Source of the DNA: Bacteroidaceae bacterium
GTDB taxonomy: Bacteria; Bacteroidota; Bacteroidia; Bacteroidales; Bacteroidaceae
DNA: 39,635 nucleotides
NCBI GenBank assembly: GCA_017615125.1
Contig: JAGAAS010000014.1
Location: 1 to 39,635 of the forward strand
Direction of reading: 5' to 3'
The stretch's first letter is position 1; each line of letters begins with the position of its first letter. A program made the translations under genes and the position numbers. This document shows, piece after piece, positions 26,581 through 35,100 of this stretch. Under the pieces are notes generated by a model. It searched no databases, was not told the DNA's origin, and saw only the letters and a list, made by a program, of their open reading frames with translations.

Positions 26581-28092
26581 ATGAAAAAACTGTTTTTGCT
26601 TTTGCCTTTCGTGGCATTGTTGGCTGGATGCACGTCCGGTGAACAGGAGGGCACTTGCCCCGTATTAAACGTTGAGGGAGGACAGATTCAAGGCATCGTT
26701 GCTGAAGCGCCCGGAGTCTATGTATTCAAAGGAATCCCTTACGCTGCAGCCCCTATCGGCGATCTGCGGTGGAAAGAGCCACAACCCGTGAAGCCTTGGG
26801 AGGGCGTGAGACTATGCGACAAGTTCGGACACCCAGGCTATCAAGCTGTGCACTACCCTGGAGGCTATGCTTCGGAATGGGGCTATGGCGACGAGGCTCC
26901 CTATAGCGAGGACTGCCTCTATCTGAACGTTTGGACGAAAGCCCCGGGAAAGACCGACAAGAAGTTACCCGTAGCTCTGTGGATACACGGTGGTGGCTAC
27001 TTCGAAGGATGGGGCTCGGAGCCCGAGTTCGAAGGAACGGAGTGGGCGCTGAAGGATGTGGTGCTCGTCTCCATCAACTACCGTCTGGGCATCTTCGGCT
27101 TTATGACCTACCCCGAGCTCTCTGCTGAAAGCGAGCATCATGTGTCGGGAAACTATGGCATCCTCGACCAGATACAGTCGCTGAAATGGATCAAGCAGAA
27201 CATCGCGCAGTTTGGCGGTGACCCCGATAACGTCACCATCTTCGGACAGAGCGCTGGAGCTGGTAGCGTACGCACCATCTGCGAGAGCCCGCTGGCACGA
27301 GGACTGTTCCACAAGGCTGTCATCATGAGTGGCGGAGGCATCGACATACCTGCCAAGGAAGGTGAGGATGCCAAGCCTGCTACTCCTGTGAACAAGTTCT
27401 TCTACTACAACCCCACGCTTGCCGAAAGCGAAGCCGAAACCAAGACCGTGATGGACTGGGCAGGGCTCACCGATCTGCAGAAGCTGCGTCAGGCCCCAAC
27501 GGAAATACTCTACACCGTAGGCAGAATGTACAACATGGTCAACAAGAGCGACCTTTTCCTCATGCAGCGCCCCATCGTCGACGGATACGTATCGCTGACG
27601 AACTTCAATCAAGCCACCCGCGAGGGTACAATTGCTGATGTTCCCTACATGATTGGCTATACCCTGAACGACATGGGATTCATGGGTCCTGGCATCGCCG
27701 AGTTCTGCAAGGTGCGCGCCGAGCAGGGCGGCAAGGCATGGGCATACCAGTTTGCCCGTCCTCTTCCCGACGACGGCAAGCACCCCGACATCACCAACCG
27801 CCTGAGCGGTGCCTTCCACAGCAGCGACCTCTGGTTCGTATTCAAGACTCTTAAGTACTGCTGGCGTCCCTGGACACAAGGCGACTGGGATCTCAGCGAG
27901 AAGATGCTGACTGCATGGACCAACTTTGCCAAGTATAGCGATCCCAACGGTGCCGAAGGCAGCGAAGGGCTTAAGTGGGCTCCCTGCACGGCCGAGAATC
28001 CTCAGTTCATGCTTTTCAAGCTTGACGCCAACGATGCAGAAGCCTCCGAGATGGGAGAGCCTGCCGCCAGCGAACCCATGAGAATGTTTTAA
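26581..28092 (+). CDS. type-B carboxylesterase lipoprotein
   Basis: A 503-aa exported lipoprotein (MKKLFLLLPFVALLAGC, lipobox LAGC). It belongs to the carboxylesterase type B family (PF00135): FKGIPYAAAPIGDLRW near the N-terminus, EDCLYLNVW, oxyanion HGGGYFEG, nucleophile Ser224 in FGQSAGAG and His413 in GAFHSSDLWFVF. The usual catalytic Glu in GxxxxEG appears to be Asp364 in GYTLNDMG, a substitution compatible with activity. Bacterial members cleave a range of carboxyl esters, including acyl groups on glycans. It is followed after 29 bp by a second alpha/beta-hydrolase gene, suggesting paired deacylation on the cell surface. Confidence 0.9.
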   Translation: MKKLFLLLPFVALLAGCTSGEQEGTCPVLNVEGGQIQGIVAEAPGVYVFKGIPYAAAPIGDLRWKEPQPVKPWEGVRLCDKFGHPGYQAVHYPGGYASEWGYGDEAPYSEDCLYLNVWTKAPGKTDKKLPVALWIHGGGYFEGWGSEPEFEGTEWALKDVVLVSINYRLGIFGFMTYPELSAESEHHVSGNYGILDQIQSLKWIKQNIAQFGGDPDNVTIFGQSAGAGSVRTICESPLARGLFHKAVIMSGGGIDIPAKEGEDAKPATPVNKFFYYNPTLAESEAETKTVMDWAGLTDLQKLRQAPTEILYTVGRMYNMVNKSDLFLMQRPIVDGYVSLTNFNQATREGTIADVPYMIGYTLNDMGFMGPGIAEFCKVRAEQGGKAWAYQFARPLPDDGKHPDITNRLSGAFHSSDLWFVFKTLKYCWRPWTQGDWDLSEKMLTAWTNFAKYSDPNGAEGSEGLKWAPCTAENPQFMLFKLDANDAEASEMGEPAASEPMRMF

Positions 28093-28121
28093 AAGAATCA
28101 CCCAAACAAATTGTCCATCCA

Positions 28122-29069
28122 ATGAAAAAGACTATTATTTCCCTGATAGCCCTGTGCTGCACGCTATCGATAGCAGCACAGCCAGCTGGCGGCTTCGGAG
28201 GATTCCAGATGCCGCAAGTAAAGTTAGACACATCCAAGGAATGGAAAGATGTCAACTATGCCGGTGACAACGATCCCTTCCACACCTGCGACATCTACCT
28301 GCCCAAGCAAAAGAAGAAAAGCTATCCTGTCGTCATCCACATCTACGGCAGCGCTTGGTTCAGCAACAGCAGCAAGGGAATGGCCGATCTGGGCACCATC
28401 GTCAACGCGCTTCTCGATGCCGGCTATGCCGTCGTATGTCCCAACCATCGCTCCAGCATGGATGCCAAGTGGCCCGCGCAGATCCACGACATCAAGGCCG
28501 TCGTGCGCTTCGTTCGCGGCAAGGCAAAGAAATACAAGTTCGACACGTCGTTCATCGCCACCAGCGGCTTCTCTTCCGGCGGACATCTTGCCTCTATCAC
28601 AGCTACCACCAGCGGCACCCGACAGGCTACCGTGGGCACTGTCGACATCGACCTTGAAGGCACCGTGGGCAAATACACGAAGAAGAGCAGCGCCGTCAAT
28701 GCCGCCTGCGACTGGTCAGGACCCATCGATCTTACCGCTATGGACTGCGGTGACCACATGCAGATGGGCGACAACAGCCCCGAGGATGTACTGCTTGGCT
28801 CAAAGCTGTCAGAGGAGCCCGACAAGTACCTGAGCCTTAGCGCCAACACCTATATCGACAAGAACGACCCGCCCGTCATCATCTTCCACGGTGAGAAAGA
28901 CAACGTGGTTCCCTGCTGTCAGGGCAAGAAGTTCTTCGAGGCGCTGAAGGCTGCCGGCGTTAAGACCGAAGCCACCTTCGTTCCCGAAGGAGGACACGGC
29001 ATGGGCATGTACGACGAAGCAAACCTCAAGAAGATGGTAAACTTCCTGAATGAAGTAAGAGGCAAATAA
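28122..29069 (+). CDS. secreted alpha/beta-hydrolase (BD-FAE-like esterase)
   Basis: A 315-aa exported protein with signal peptide MKKTIISLIALCCTLSIAA. It has an alpha/beta-hydrolase fold of the esterase/lipase (BD-FAE, acetyl- or feruloyl-esterase) type. Oxyanion segment HIYGSAWFSNS, nucleophile Ser151 in GFSSGGH, Asp260 in GEKDNVVP and His292 in GGHGMGMY form the site. The HGG motif is HIYG here, a modest deviation. It lies 29 bp after the carboxylesterase gene and 32 bp before the phosphatase gene, probably one operon. Substrate is not defined by the sequence; an acylated glycan is plausible. Confidence 0.88.
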   Translation: MKKTIISLIALCCTLSIAAQPAGGFGGFQMPQVKLDTSKEWKDVNYAGDNDPFHTCDIYLPKQKKKSYPVVIHIYGSAWFSNSSKGMADLGTIVNALLDAGYAVVCPNHRSSMDAKWPAQIHDIKAVVRFVRGKAKKYKFDTSFIATSGFSSGGHLASITATTSGTRQATVGTVDIDLEGTVGKYTKKSSAVNAACDWSGPIDLTAMDCGDHMQMGDNSPEDVLLGSKLSEEPDKYLSLSANTYIDKNDPPVIIFHGEKDNVVPCCQGKKFFEALKAAGVKTEATFVPEGGHGMGMYDEANLKKMVNFLNEVRGK

Positions 29070-29101
29070 CGTTATCGTCCTTTTCATTCATAGTGCGACG
29101 T

Positions 29102-29602
29102 ATGCCACACCGCGAGAAGATTCTCTTCGTCTGTCACGGCAACATCTGCCGCAGCCCTATGGCTGAGATGATGTTGAAGAAGATGACGCACGACAAAGGG
29201 CTGGAAGGGCAGCTAGAGATTGCCTCTGCTGCCACTTCCACCGAGGAGATAGGCAACGACATCTACCCTCCCGCCAAAGCCTGTCTGCGCCGTCACGGCA
29301 TACCTTTCACGCCCCGTGCCGCGCGGCAGATGACGGAGGAAGACTACCATTACTACGACCGCATCTATGTGATGGACCAGAACAACCTCCGTTATCTCCA
29401 CTGGCACATGCCCCACATCGTGCGCGACTATGGGCGCCAGCACTATGCCGACTCGCAGGGGAAGATTCAGCGACTCATGGAGCTCACCTCCCATCCGCGC
29501 GACGTTGCCGACCCCTGGTACACGGGCGATTTCGAGCAGACCTACGACGACATCTTCCAAGCCCTCCAACAGCTCTGCCGTCAGCTGGAAGAAAACGATT
29601 AG
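29102..29602 (+). CDS. low-molecular-weight protein tyrosine phosphatase
   Basis: A 166-aa cytoplasmic phosphatase. The CX5R signature is C11-HGNIC-R17 followed by SPMAE, and the general acid is Asp137 in ADPWYTG. Length is standard. Such enzymes dephosphorylate tyrosine kinases of polysaccharide export or other proteins. A GTG three codons upstream (29093) is in frame; I prefer the ATG at 29102, which leaves ten residues before Cys11 as in the family. It is embedded in an apparent operon with esterase, SDR and barrel genes. Confidence 0.93.
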   Translation: MPHREKILFVCHGNICRSPMAEMMLKKMTHDKGLEGQLEIASAATSTEEIGNDIYPPAKACLRRHGIPFTPRAARQMTEEDYHYYDRIYVMDQNNLRYLHWHMPHIVRDYGRQHYADSQGKIQRLMELTSHPRDVADPWYTGDFEQTYDDIFQALQQLCRQLEEND

Positions 29603-29607
29603 TCCCC

Positions 29608-29661
29608 CCCATTAGCCCCATTAAGCCCATCAACCCTATTAAACCCATTCACCCCATCCCC
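29608..29661 (+). repeat. 9-bp tandem repeat, six units, between phosphatase and SDR genes
   Basis: Six head-to-tail 9-mers: CCCATTAGC, CCCATTAAG, CCCATCAAC, CCTATTAAA, CCCATTCAC, CCCATCCCC. The consensus is CCCATTAAN. They fill nearly the whole gap from the phosphatase stop to 9 bp before the SDR start codon, where a ribosome site would normally be. The plus strand is C-rich and strikingly G-poor. Confidence 0.85.
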
Positions 29662-29670
29662 TCTTTCAAT

Positions 29671-30420
29671 ATGACAGCAATCATCATCGGCGGCACATCC
29701 GGTCTGGGCGAAGGAGTAGCCCAAGCCCTCGTCAGCAAAGGTTGGACTGTAGGCATCACAGGACGTCGCCTTGAGCGTCTGGAGTCGTTCCAGCAGACCT
29801 ACGGCCCGGAGAAGGTGTTCACACAGGTTATGGACGTCACCCAAGACGACGCTTGCGACGCTCTCGATGCCCTCCTACGGCAAACCGGTGCCCCCGACCT
29901 CTTCCTCCATGTCTCTGGCATCGGCTACCAGAACCCCACGCTTGAGCCCGACAAGGAGCTGCGTACCGTCAAAACCAACGCCGAAGGGATGGTTCGCATC
30001 GTCAATCACTTCATCCACTACGCCCTCTCCTGCGGTGCCTACACCCCCGAGCACAAGGCACACATCGCCGTTGTCACCTCCGTAGCTGCCACAGCCGCTC
30101 TTGGCTCTGCCCCTGCCTACTCAGCCACAAAGAAGATGGAGAGCACCTACGTCACCGCCCTTGTCCAGCTCACCCACATGCAGAAGTGGCCTCTGCTCTT
30201 CAGCGACATCCGCCCAGGCTTCGTTGCCACCGCCCTCCTCAACCCCGACAAGCACTACCCTCTCCTCATGACACGCGAGCAAGCCGTGCGCCACATCCTG
30301 CGCGGGCTCCGTCGCAGACGGCGTGTCATCGTCTTCGACTGGCGCTATAAGGTCCTCTGCTTCTTCTGGAAGCTCCTGCCGCGTGCCATCTGGGAACGCC
30401 TTACCTTTGTTAACAACTAA
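29671..30420 (+). CDS. short-chain dehydrogenase/reductase (SDR)
   Basis: A 249-aa NAD(P)-dependent oxidoreductase. It has the Rossmann motif GGTSGLGEG (residues 7-15) with TGRR just after the second strand, suggesting NADPH preference. The active site includes Ser (TSVAA) and Tyr150-x3-Lys154 in YSATKKM. The C-terminal segment (LRRRRRVIVFDWRYKVLCFFWKLLPRAIW) is basic then hydrophobic, as in SDRs that associate with membranes. The substrate is unknown. It lies downstream of the 9-bp repeats and 52 bp before the barrel gene. Confidence 0.88.
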   Translation: MTAIIIGGTSGLGEGVAQALVSKGWTVGITGRRLERLESFQQTYGPEKVFTQVMDVTQDDACDALDALLRQTGAPDLFLHVSGIGYQNPTLEPDKELRTVKTNAEGMVRIVNHFIHYALSCGAYTPEHKAHIAVVTSVAATAALGSAPAYSATKKMESTYVTALVQLTHMQKWPLLFSDIRPGFVATALLNPDKHYPLLMTREQAVRHILRGLRRRRRVIVFDWRYKVLCFFWKLLPRAIWERLTFVNN

Positions 30421-30472
30421 TAGGACTAACCTACCACCTTCAAGATTTCACTCCCGCAACACCCCTTCCACT

Positions 30473-31480
30473 ATGTCACTACGCAGTAAGCTAACCGTTT
30501 TCCTCCTCGTTTGCTCGTTCCGCGCCTTTGCTGTGCCTATCGTCTATCATGTCGAGAACTTCGGCTTCTTCGACAATCGCGAGGTGCGGAGCCCCTACCA
30601 GCACTCGCAGACGATGTTCGGCACGCGCTTGGGTGCCGAGCTGGGAGTGAGGCGAGGTCCCAGCCGTGTGTATGCGGGATATGCCGTTGTCAAGGAGTTC
30701 GGGCGCAAGGAGTTGGCAAACAAGGAGTGGACACTCTACTATCACTACCGCGAGGGAGGCGTGTCGGGAGCCTTCGGCGCTTTTCCGCGTCGGCTGCTCC
30801 TCAGGGAGCTGCCTCAGGCATTCATCGACGACTCCATCCGCTACTACTCGCCCAACCTCTACGGCGCTCTCATCCAGCACACGGGCGACAACGGCTTCGT
30901 CGAGCTCTACTGTAACTGGCGCGGAAGGCAGTCGTACACGCAACGCGAGATTTTCGACATTGCTGCCGACGGCGAGTATGTCATCCCCTTCATCCGCTCC
31001 GCCATCAGCACAGGCTTCAATGCCCAGCTCACCCACTTCTCCGTGCGCAAAGGGAAGACGCCCGACAAGGTCTACGACAAGATCATGCTCAACCCCTACA
31101 CCCGCTTTACGTTGAGCGGCAGCTTCATCGACACCTACACCTTCACTACCGGCGCCCTGCTCTCGTTCAACAGAGACCGCACCGATAACATCTGGAAGAC
31201 ACCCGCAGGCTTCATGGGCGACGCATCAGCAAGCAAGGGCTGGTTCACACTTGCCAACCACCTCTACGTCGGTGCTCCGCAGTTCAGCGACTTCGAGCTC
31301 TATGGCGCTGAACTCCATCAGGGCGACGCCTACTATCGCAGCAGCTTCTACGACCGTGTCGATGCCAGCATGAGCCTGCTCAACCGCAAGAACCTCCACT
31401 GCAGTTTCACCGCCTCCTTCCACTTCACCGAAGGCGTCACCGACTGCTCGCAGATGCTCTACGTCCACATCCTCTTCTGA
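30473..31480 (+). CDS. putative outer-membrane beta-barrel protein, hypothetical
   Basis: A 335-aa protein I cannot assign to a family. It has a signal peptide (MSLRSKLTVFLLVCSFRAFA), then alternating amphipathic strands rich in Tyr, Phe and Gly, and ends in VHILF with a terminal Phe, as in many outer-membrane barrels. The ATG at 30473 is chosen over a longer in-frame reading from 30323, which would overlap the SDR gene and lack a signal. It closes the run of plus-strand genes from 26581 and is followed by a repeat element. Confidence 0.65.
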   Translation: MSLRSKLTVFLLVCSFRAFAVPIVYHVENFGFFDNREVRSPYQHSQTMFGTRLGAELGVRRGPSRVYAGYAVVKEFGRKELANKEWTLYYHYREGGVSGAFGAFPRRLLLRELPQAFIDDSIRYYSPNLYGALIQHTGDNGFVELYCNWRGRQSYTQREIFDIAADGEYVIPFIRSAISTGFNAQLTHFSVRKGKTPDKVYDKIMLNPYTRFTLSGSFIDTYTFTTGALLSFNRDRTDNIWKTPAGFMGDASASKGWFTLANHLYVGAPQFSDFELYGAELHQGDAYYRSSFYDRVDASMSLLNRKNLHCSFTASFHFTEGVTDCSQMLYVHILF

Positions 31481-31532
31481 TTTCCCCTACAGCTGCTATC
31501 ATTTACTGTTTTTCGGCACCTCCGTTGGAGGT

Positions 31533-31942
31533 GGAAATCTCTCAAAAATCTAATTCAAAATCTTTCAATCTTCGTGCAGTTCGCAGGGCGGTTGTGAGTC
31601 CTTCGGACTCTTTGCCTATTGCTTGCCTGACCTCGTTCAAGCAAGCTTGACGTTGCCCTGCAAGCAGCAGGCGCATCCTCGCTTTGCGACGATTCTCCAC
31701 CGCCCTGCTGCCTGATTGCTATCGGCCTGCGGAAAGATTTTTCTACGTTTTAATGAACTCTCGCTTGCCGTGTTTGCATTCAGCCCGTCTGTCGTTTGCC
31801 AAGCCATCGGGCACCGATGGATGGTCGGCATGCTGCAGGGCAGAGCCAGGCTTGCATGAGCTAAGCCGTACAGGAGGCAGACAGAACGAAGTTCGACAAA
31901 CGACAGACGAGCTGCTCTGTGTTAGATTTTTGAAAGATTTCC
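31533..31942. mobile_element. MITE-like non-coding element A
   Basis: A 410-bp segment bounded by 19-bp inverted repeats: GGAAATCTCTCAAAAATCT (31533-31551) and its complement at 31924-31942 with one mismatch. A second, internal 13-bp perfect inverted repeat joins 31786-31798 (CGTCTGTCGTTTG) to 31897-31909. Small hairpins with 3-nt loops flank or fill it: CACCTCC-GTT-GGAGGTG just left (31517-31533), GAGTCC-TTC-GGACTC (31597-31611) and CCATCGG-GCA-CCGATGG (31804-31820). The left 200 bp recurs as element B at 39053-39256, roughly 80% alike by eye. No transposase. The short reading frames inside it look like chance. Confidence 0.65.
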
Positions 31943-31978
31943 GGTTCCCTTTGGGAGACGCCGTCAATTCTATTATTC

Positions 31979-32052
31979 TTTAACTCTACGGTGCTAGAGT
32001 TTAACTTCGCGGGATTATTGTTCGACGACAATACGTTGTCGTTTAACTCCGC
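31979..32052. repeat. three TTTAACT repeats with hairpins
   Basis: TTTAACTCTACGG (31979), TTTAACTTCGCGG (32000) and TTTAACTCCGC (32042) are imperfect direct repeats. Between them lie hairpins ACTCTA/TAGAGT (31983-32000) and ACGACAA-TACG-TTGTCGT (32025-32042). It fills the gap between element A and the terminator. Confidence 0.5.
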
Positions 32053-32102
32053 AACGTGAGGGAAATCATAGAGTGGGAACAGCTGCAAGAAGTATAGAAC
32101 AA

Positions 32103-32135
32103 GGAAAGGGCCGAATCTCTCGGCCCTTTCCCTTT
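32103..32135. terminator. intrinsic terminator downstream of the BspA-like gene
   Basis: A 12-bp perfect stem GGAAAGGGCCGA (32103-32114) with TCGGCCCTTTCC (32120-32131), 5-nt loop ATCTC. It lies 57 bp beyond the stop of the minus-strand LRR gene. Flanking T-runs are poor on both strands. Confidence 0.7.
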
Positions 32136-32187
32136 CAGCACGCCCTTTCTTGCGAAGCGCGTGTCAGCATGACATTCCCACCCTTTC

Positions 32188-35100
32188 TTATTGGTTGAGG
32201 ATGATGCTTACGAGTGCCGTCACGTCGGAAACGTTCACTACACCGTCGTTGTTCAAGTCGGCAGCCTTGCGCTGGCTCTCCGTGAAACTGCTGGCGTTTC
32301 CGAGGATGATGCTTACGAGAGCCGTGACATCCGTCACGTTGATTGCGCCATCGCCACTCACATCGCCTGGCTCAAGCTCTGTTCCGCCACCCTCTTCAAC
32401 GATTTCGCTGAAGGCGCCTTGTGTCCACCAGTCGCTTGCAGTATAAGCATCCTTACATCCCGCAGGAACATAGAGGGTACGCGTCTGATCGGTATCAAGT
32501 GGATCAAAGACATAATATATACTACTTTCATCATATTGCATGATAGGCAACTCTACGGGCGTCGTCATGTTTGCATAAACCGACTGCAATGCCAAGCAAC
32601 CACCAAATGCGATAGGATTAATGGAAGTGATGCCCTCAGGTAAGGTGATAGAGGTAATGCCACTCTCGCAGAATGCCCATTGCCCAATAGAGGTGACAGT
32701 ATTAGGAATATTAACCCCCGTAAGGTTTTCACAAACAGCAAAGGAAACATCCCCAATAGCTGTTACAGTATAGGTCACATCTTCGTGAACGACAGTTTCA
32801 GGAATAGTTACCGTACCTTCTGTATCAACTGGTATCGCAGGAACAGGATAACCGTTGCTGCCAAAACTTCCATACGTCTGAACGGTATAATTTCCTTCTT
32901 CAGCACTTGTTACCTTGAAGGTCATCGGTATACCATCCACATTTACTGTGAAGATGACTGGCTTCTGCGACATTCCCAAGATCTCGATGAAATAATTACT
33001 CCATGCGGATGCCTGATATGCTTCTACACTCTCATCGGGCACAAAGAGGGTAGCATCTTTTGCTAATGATAGGCTATATTCAGCAAGATCGGGAGGAGTT
33101 GTTGCATATACAGTCATTTTAGTAATGGCAGAACAGCAATCAAATGCATAACCACCAATACTAGTAATAGTACTTGGGAGGGTGACCTCTGTCAAGCTTA
33201 AATCCAAGTCATATGCGTCAAATGACTCATCTCCAATTGCGGTAACGGTATAAGTAACGCCATTGTACTCCACAGACTCGGGAATGGTGAGAGGACCGCT
33301 GTAGTCTGACGGTATCGCCGTAACAGCATAGTCATCATTCCAATATCCATATGTCTGAACGGTATTCTCTCCATTAGTCTTGAAGGTCATATTCACGCCA
33401 TTTACAGTTACGGTAAACTTCAATGCCATATCGTCAATCATCCCGAAACAGCTCCAACTACTTTTCCAATAATCATCCACACAACCGATAGGCACATAAA
33501 GAGTCGCCTCCGCAACACCGGAATTGAAAGAATATTCATCAATTGTCGGAGGTGTGGTGCTGTAGACATAAGCACTTTGCAGGTTCTCAATCCCCTGGAA
33601 CGCATAAGACCCGATAACCCAAACAGAAGCAGGTATTATCACTACAGAGACACCTTGTACATCATTCGTATTGAAAGCATTCTTGCCAATCTTTGTCACG
33701 GTATAGGTGTATGTTTGGCCATCTATTTCTCGTGTTACCGTTCCTGGAATGGTAAGCGTATCAGGAACGATTGCTAATGGTGACAGAGCTGTTTCTGTAC
33801 CGTTACCCACTTGAACCGTTCCTTTACCAATAATCTTATAGGTCACATTTTCGTATTCGAACCAGACGCTTTCATCTGCCATCTCTACGATATTATCACT
33901 ACTGAAATAGTTAATCCAAGCGCTGTTCTCGAAATCTGATTTACAACCATAGGGAACATAGAGTTTTGCCCCTTCTGGGAGATTTGTGAACGCCGAACTG
34001 CTGAGCGAAGGAGGTGTCTCTTCGTAACAATAAACGCGACTTAGAGACGAGCAATTATAAAACTCGGAATAACCTAACGACCTCAATCCTCTTGGCAATT
34101 TGACTTCTTCAAGACTTTCACAATTTCGGAACGTATAGCCTTGTAACTCTGTAATGCCCTCGCCAATTGTTGCCGATGTCAAAGAGGAACAGCCGTCAAA
34201 TGCATCCCATCCTAAACTGGTCACATTATCAGGAATTACGACTGTCTCTAGCGCACAACTCTGAAATGCGTAACTATCTATCGATGAGAATTTCTCCGTT
34301 TCCGGGAAGGACACAGAAGTGATACCACTTCCATAGAATGCCCCGCCATAGATACCGACCACGTCATATCCTTTTACTGTGTCAGGGATTGTAATCAGGC
34401 CAGAGTAACTATTGTCGATTGCGCAATTCCAATTTTCATCGCCCACCTTCACAGCCTTTTCTAACCGACTCACAATCGTGAACTTCATTTCGACATCTTC
34501 GACTGTCTTTTTATATATTACATTTGGAGCGATCTGCACGAACTTAGCATACTTTTGTTCCCAATCATCGCCATCATTCGACACCCACATTTGATATGAA
34601 CCATAGTAACCATAATCAAGATCAAGTGTTACGAAATACGGTCCATCACAATATGTATATTGAGTCTTGTAGTCATTCAAGTCAGATTCTACTGCCCCAA
34701 CATTTTCCAAATAGAAATAGGTCACACCCCAAAGAGCAGCATCGGCACCATTAAGCGTTAGCTCAGAACCTTCATGGATGTTGAGATATCCCGCATAGCC
34801 TACCGGGCCGTCTGGAGTGACTACCTTCTGAGGTGTCTCGCTCTTTATATATCTATTGTGGCCAATCGCCTTCTTCGGTGTATATGATTCAAAGAAGTAA
34901 TGAAGAGCATACGTAGGAGCATTGACATTGACTGCACAATTCTGCACATCTACACTTCCTCGATATACATAGATACCATCGCCCTTCGTACTACGGTTGT
35001 TATTGAGGGTAAGTGAAGGAAGGCTTCCACCTGTCTGCTCATCGTCGTTGAGAATAATCAGAGAGGTCCAACTGCTTGTATCGTTATTGCCTTTGGCCGT

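Noticed and set aside
29608-29661. Possible CRISPR array
   Set aside because: Units are 9 bp with no spacers; no cas genes nearby.
31684-31983. 99-codon frame inside element A
   Set aside because: It crosses the inverted repeats of a non-coding element and lacks any protein-like pattern.
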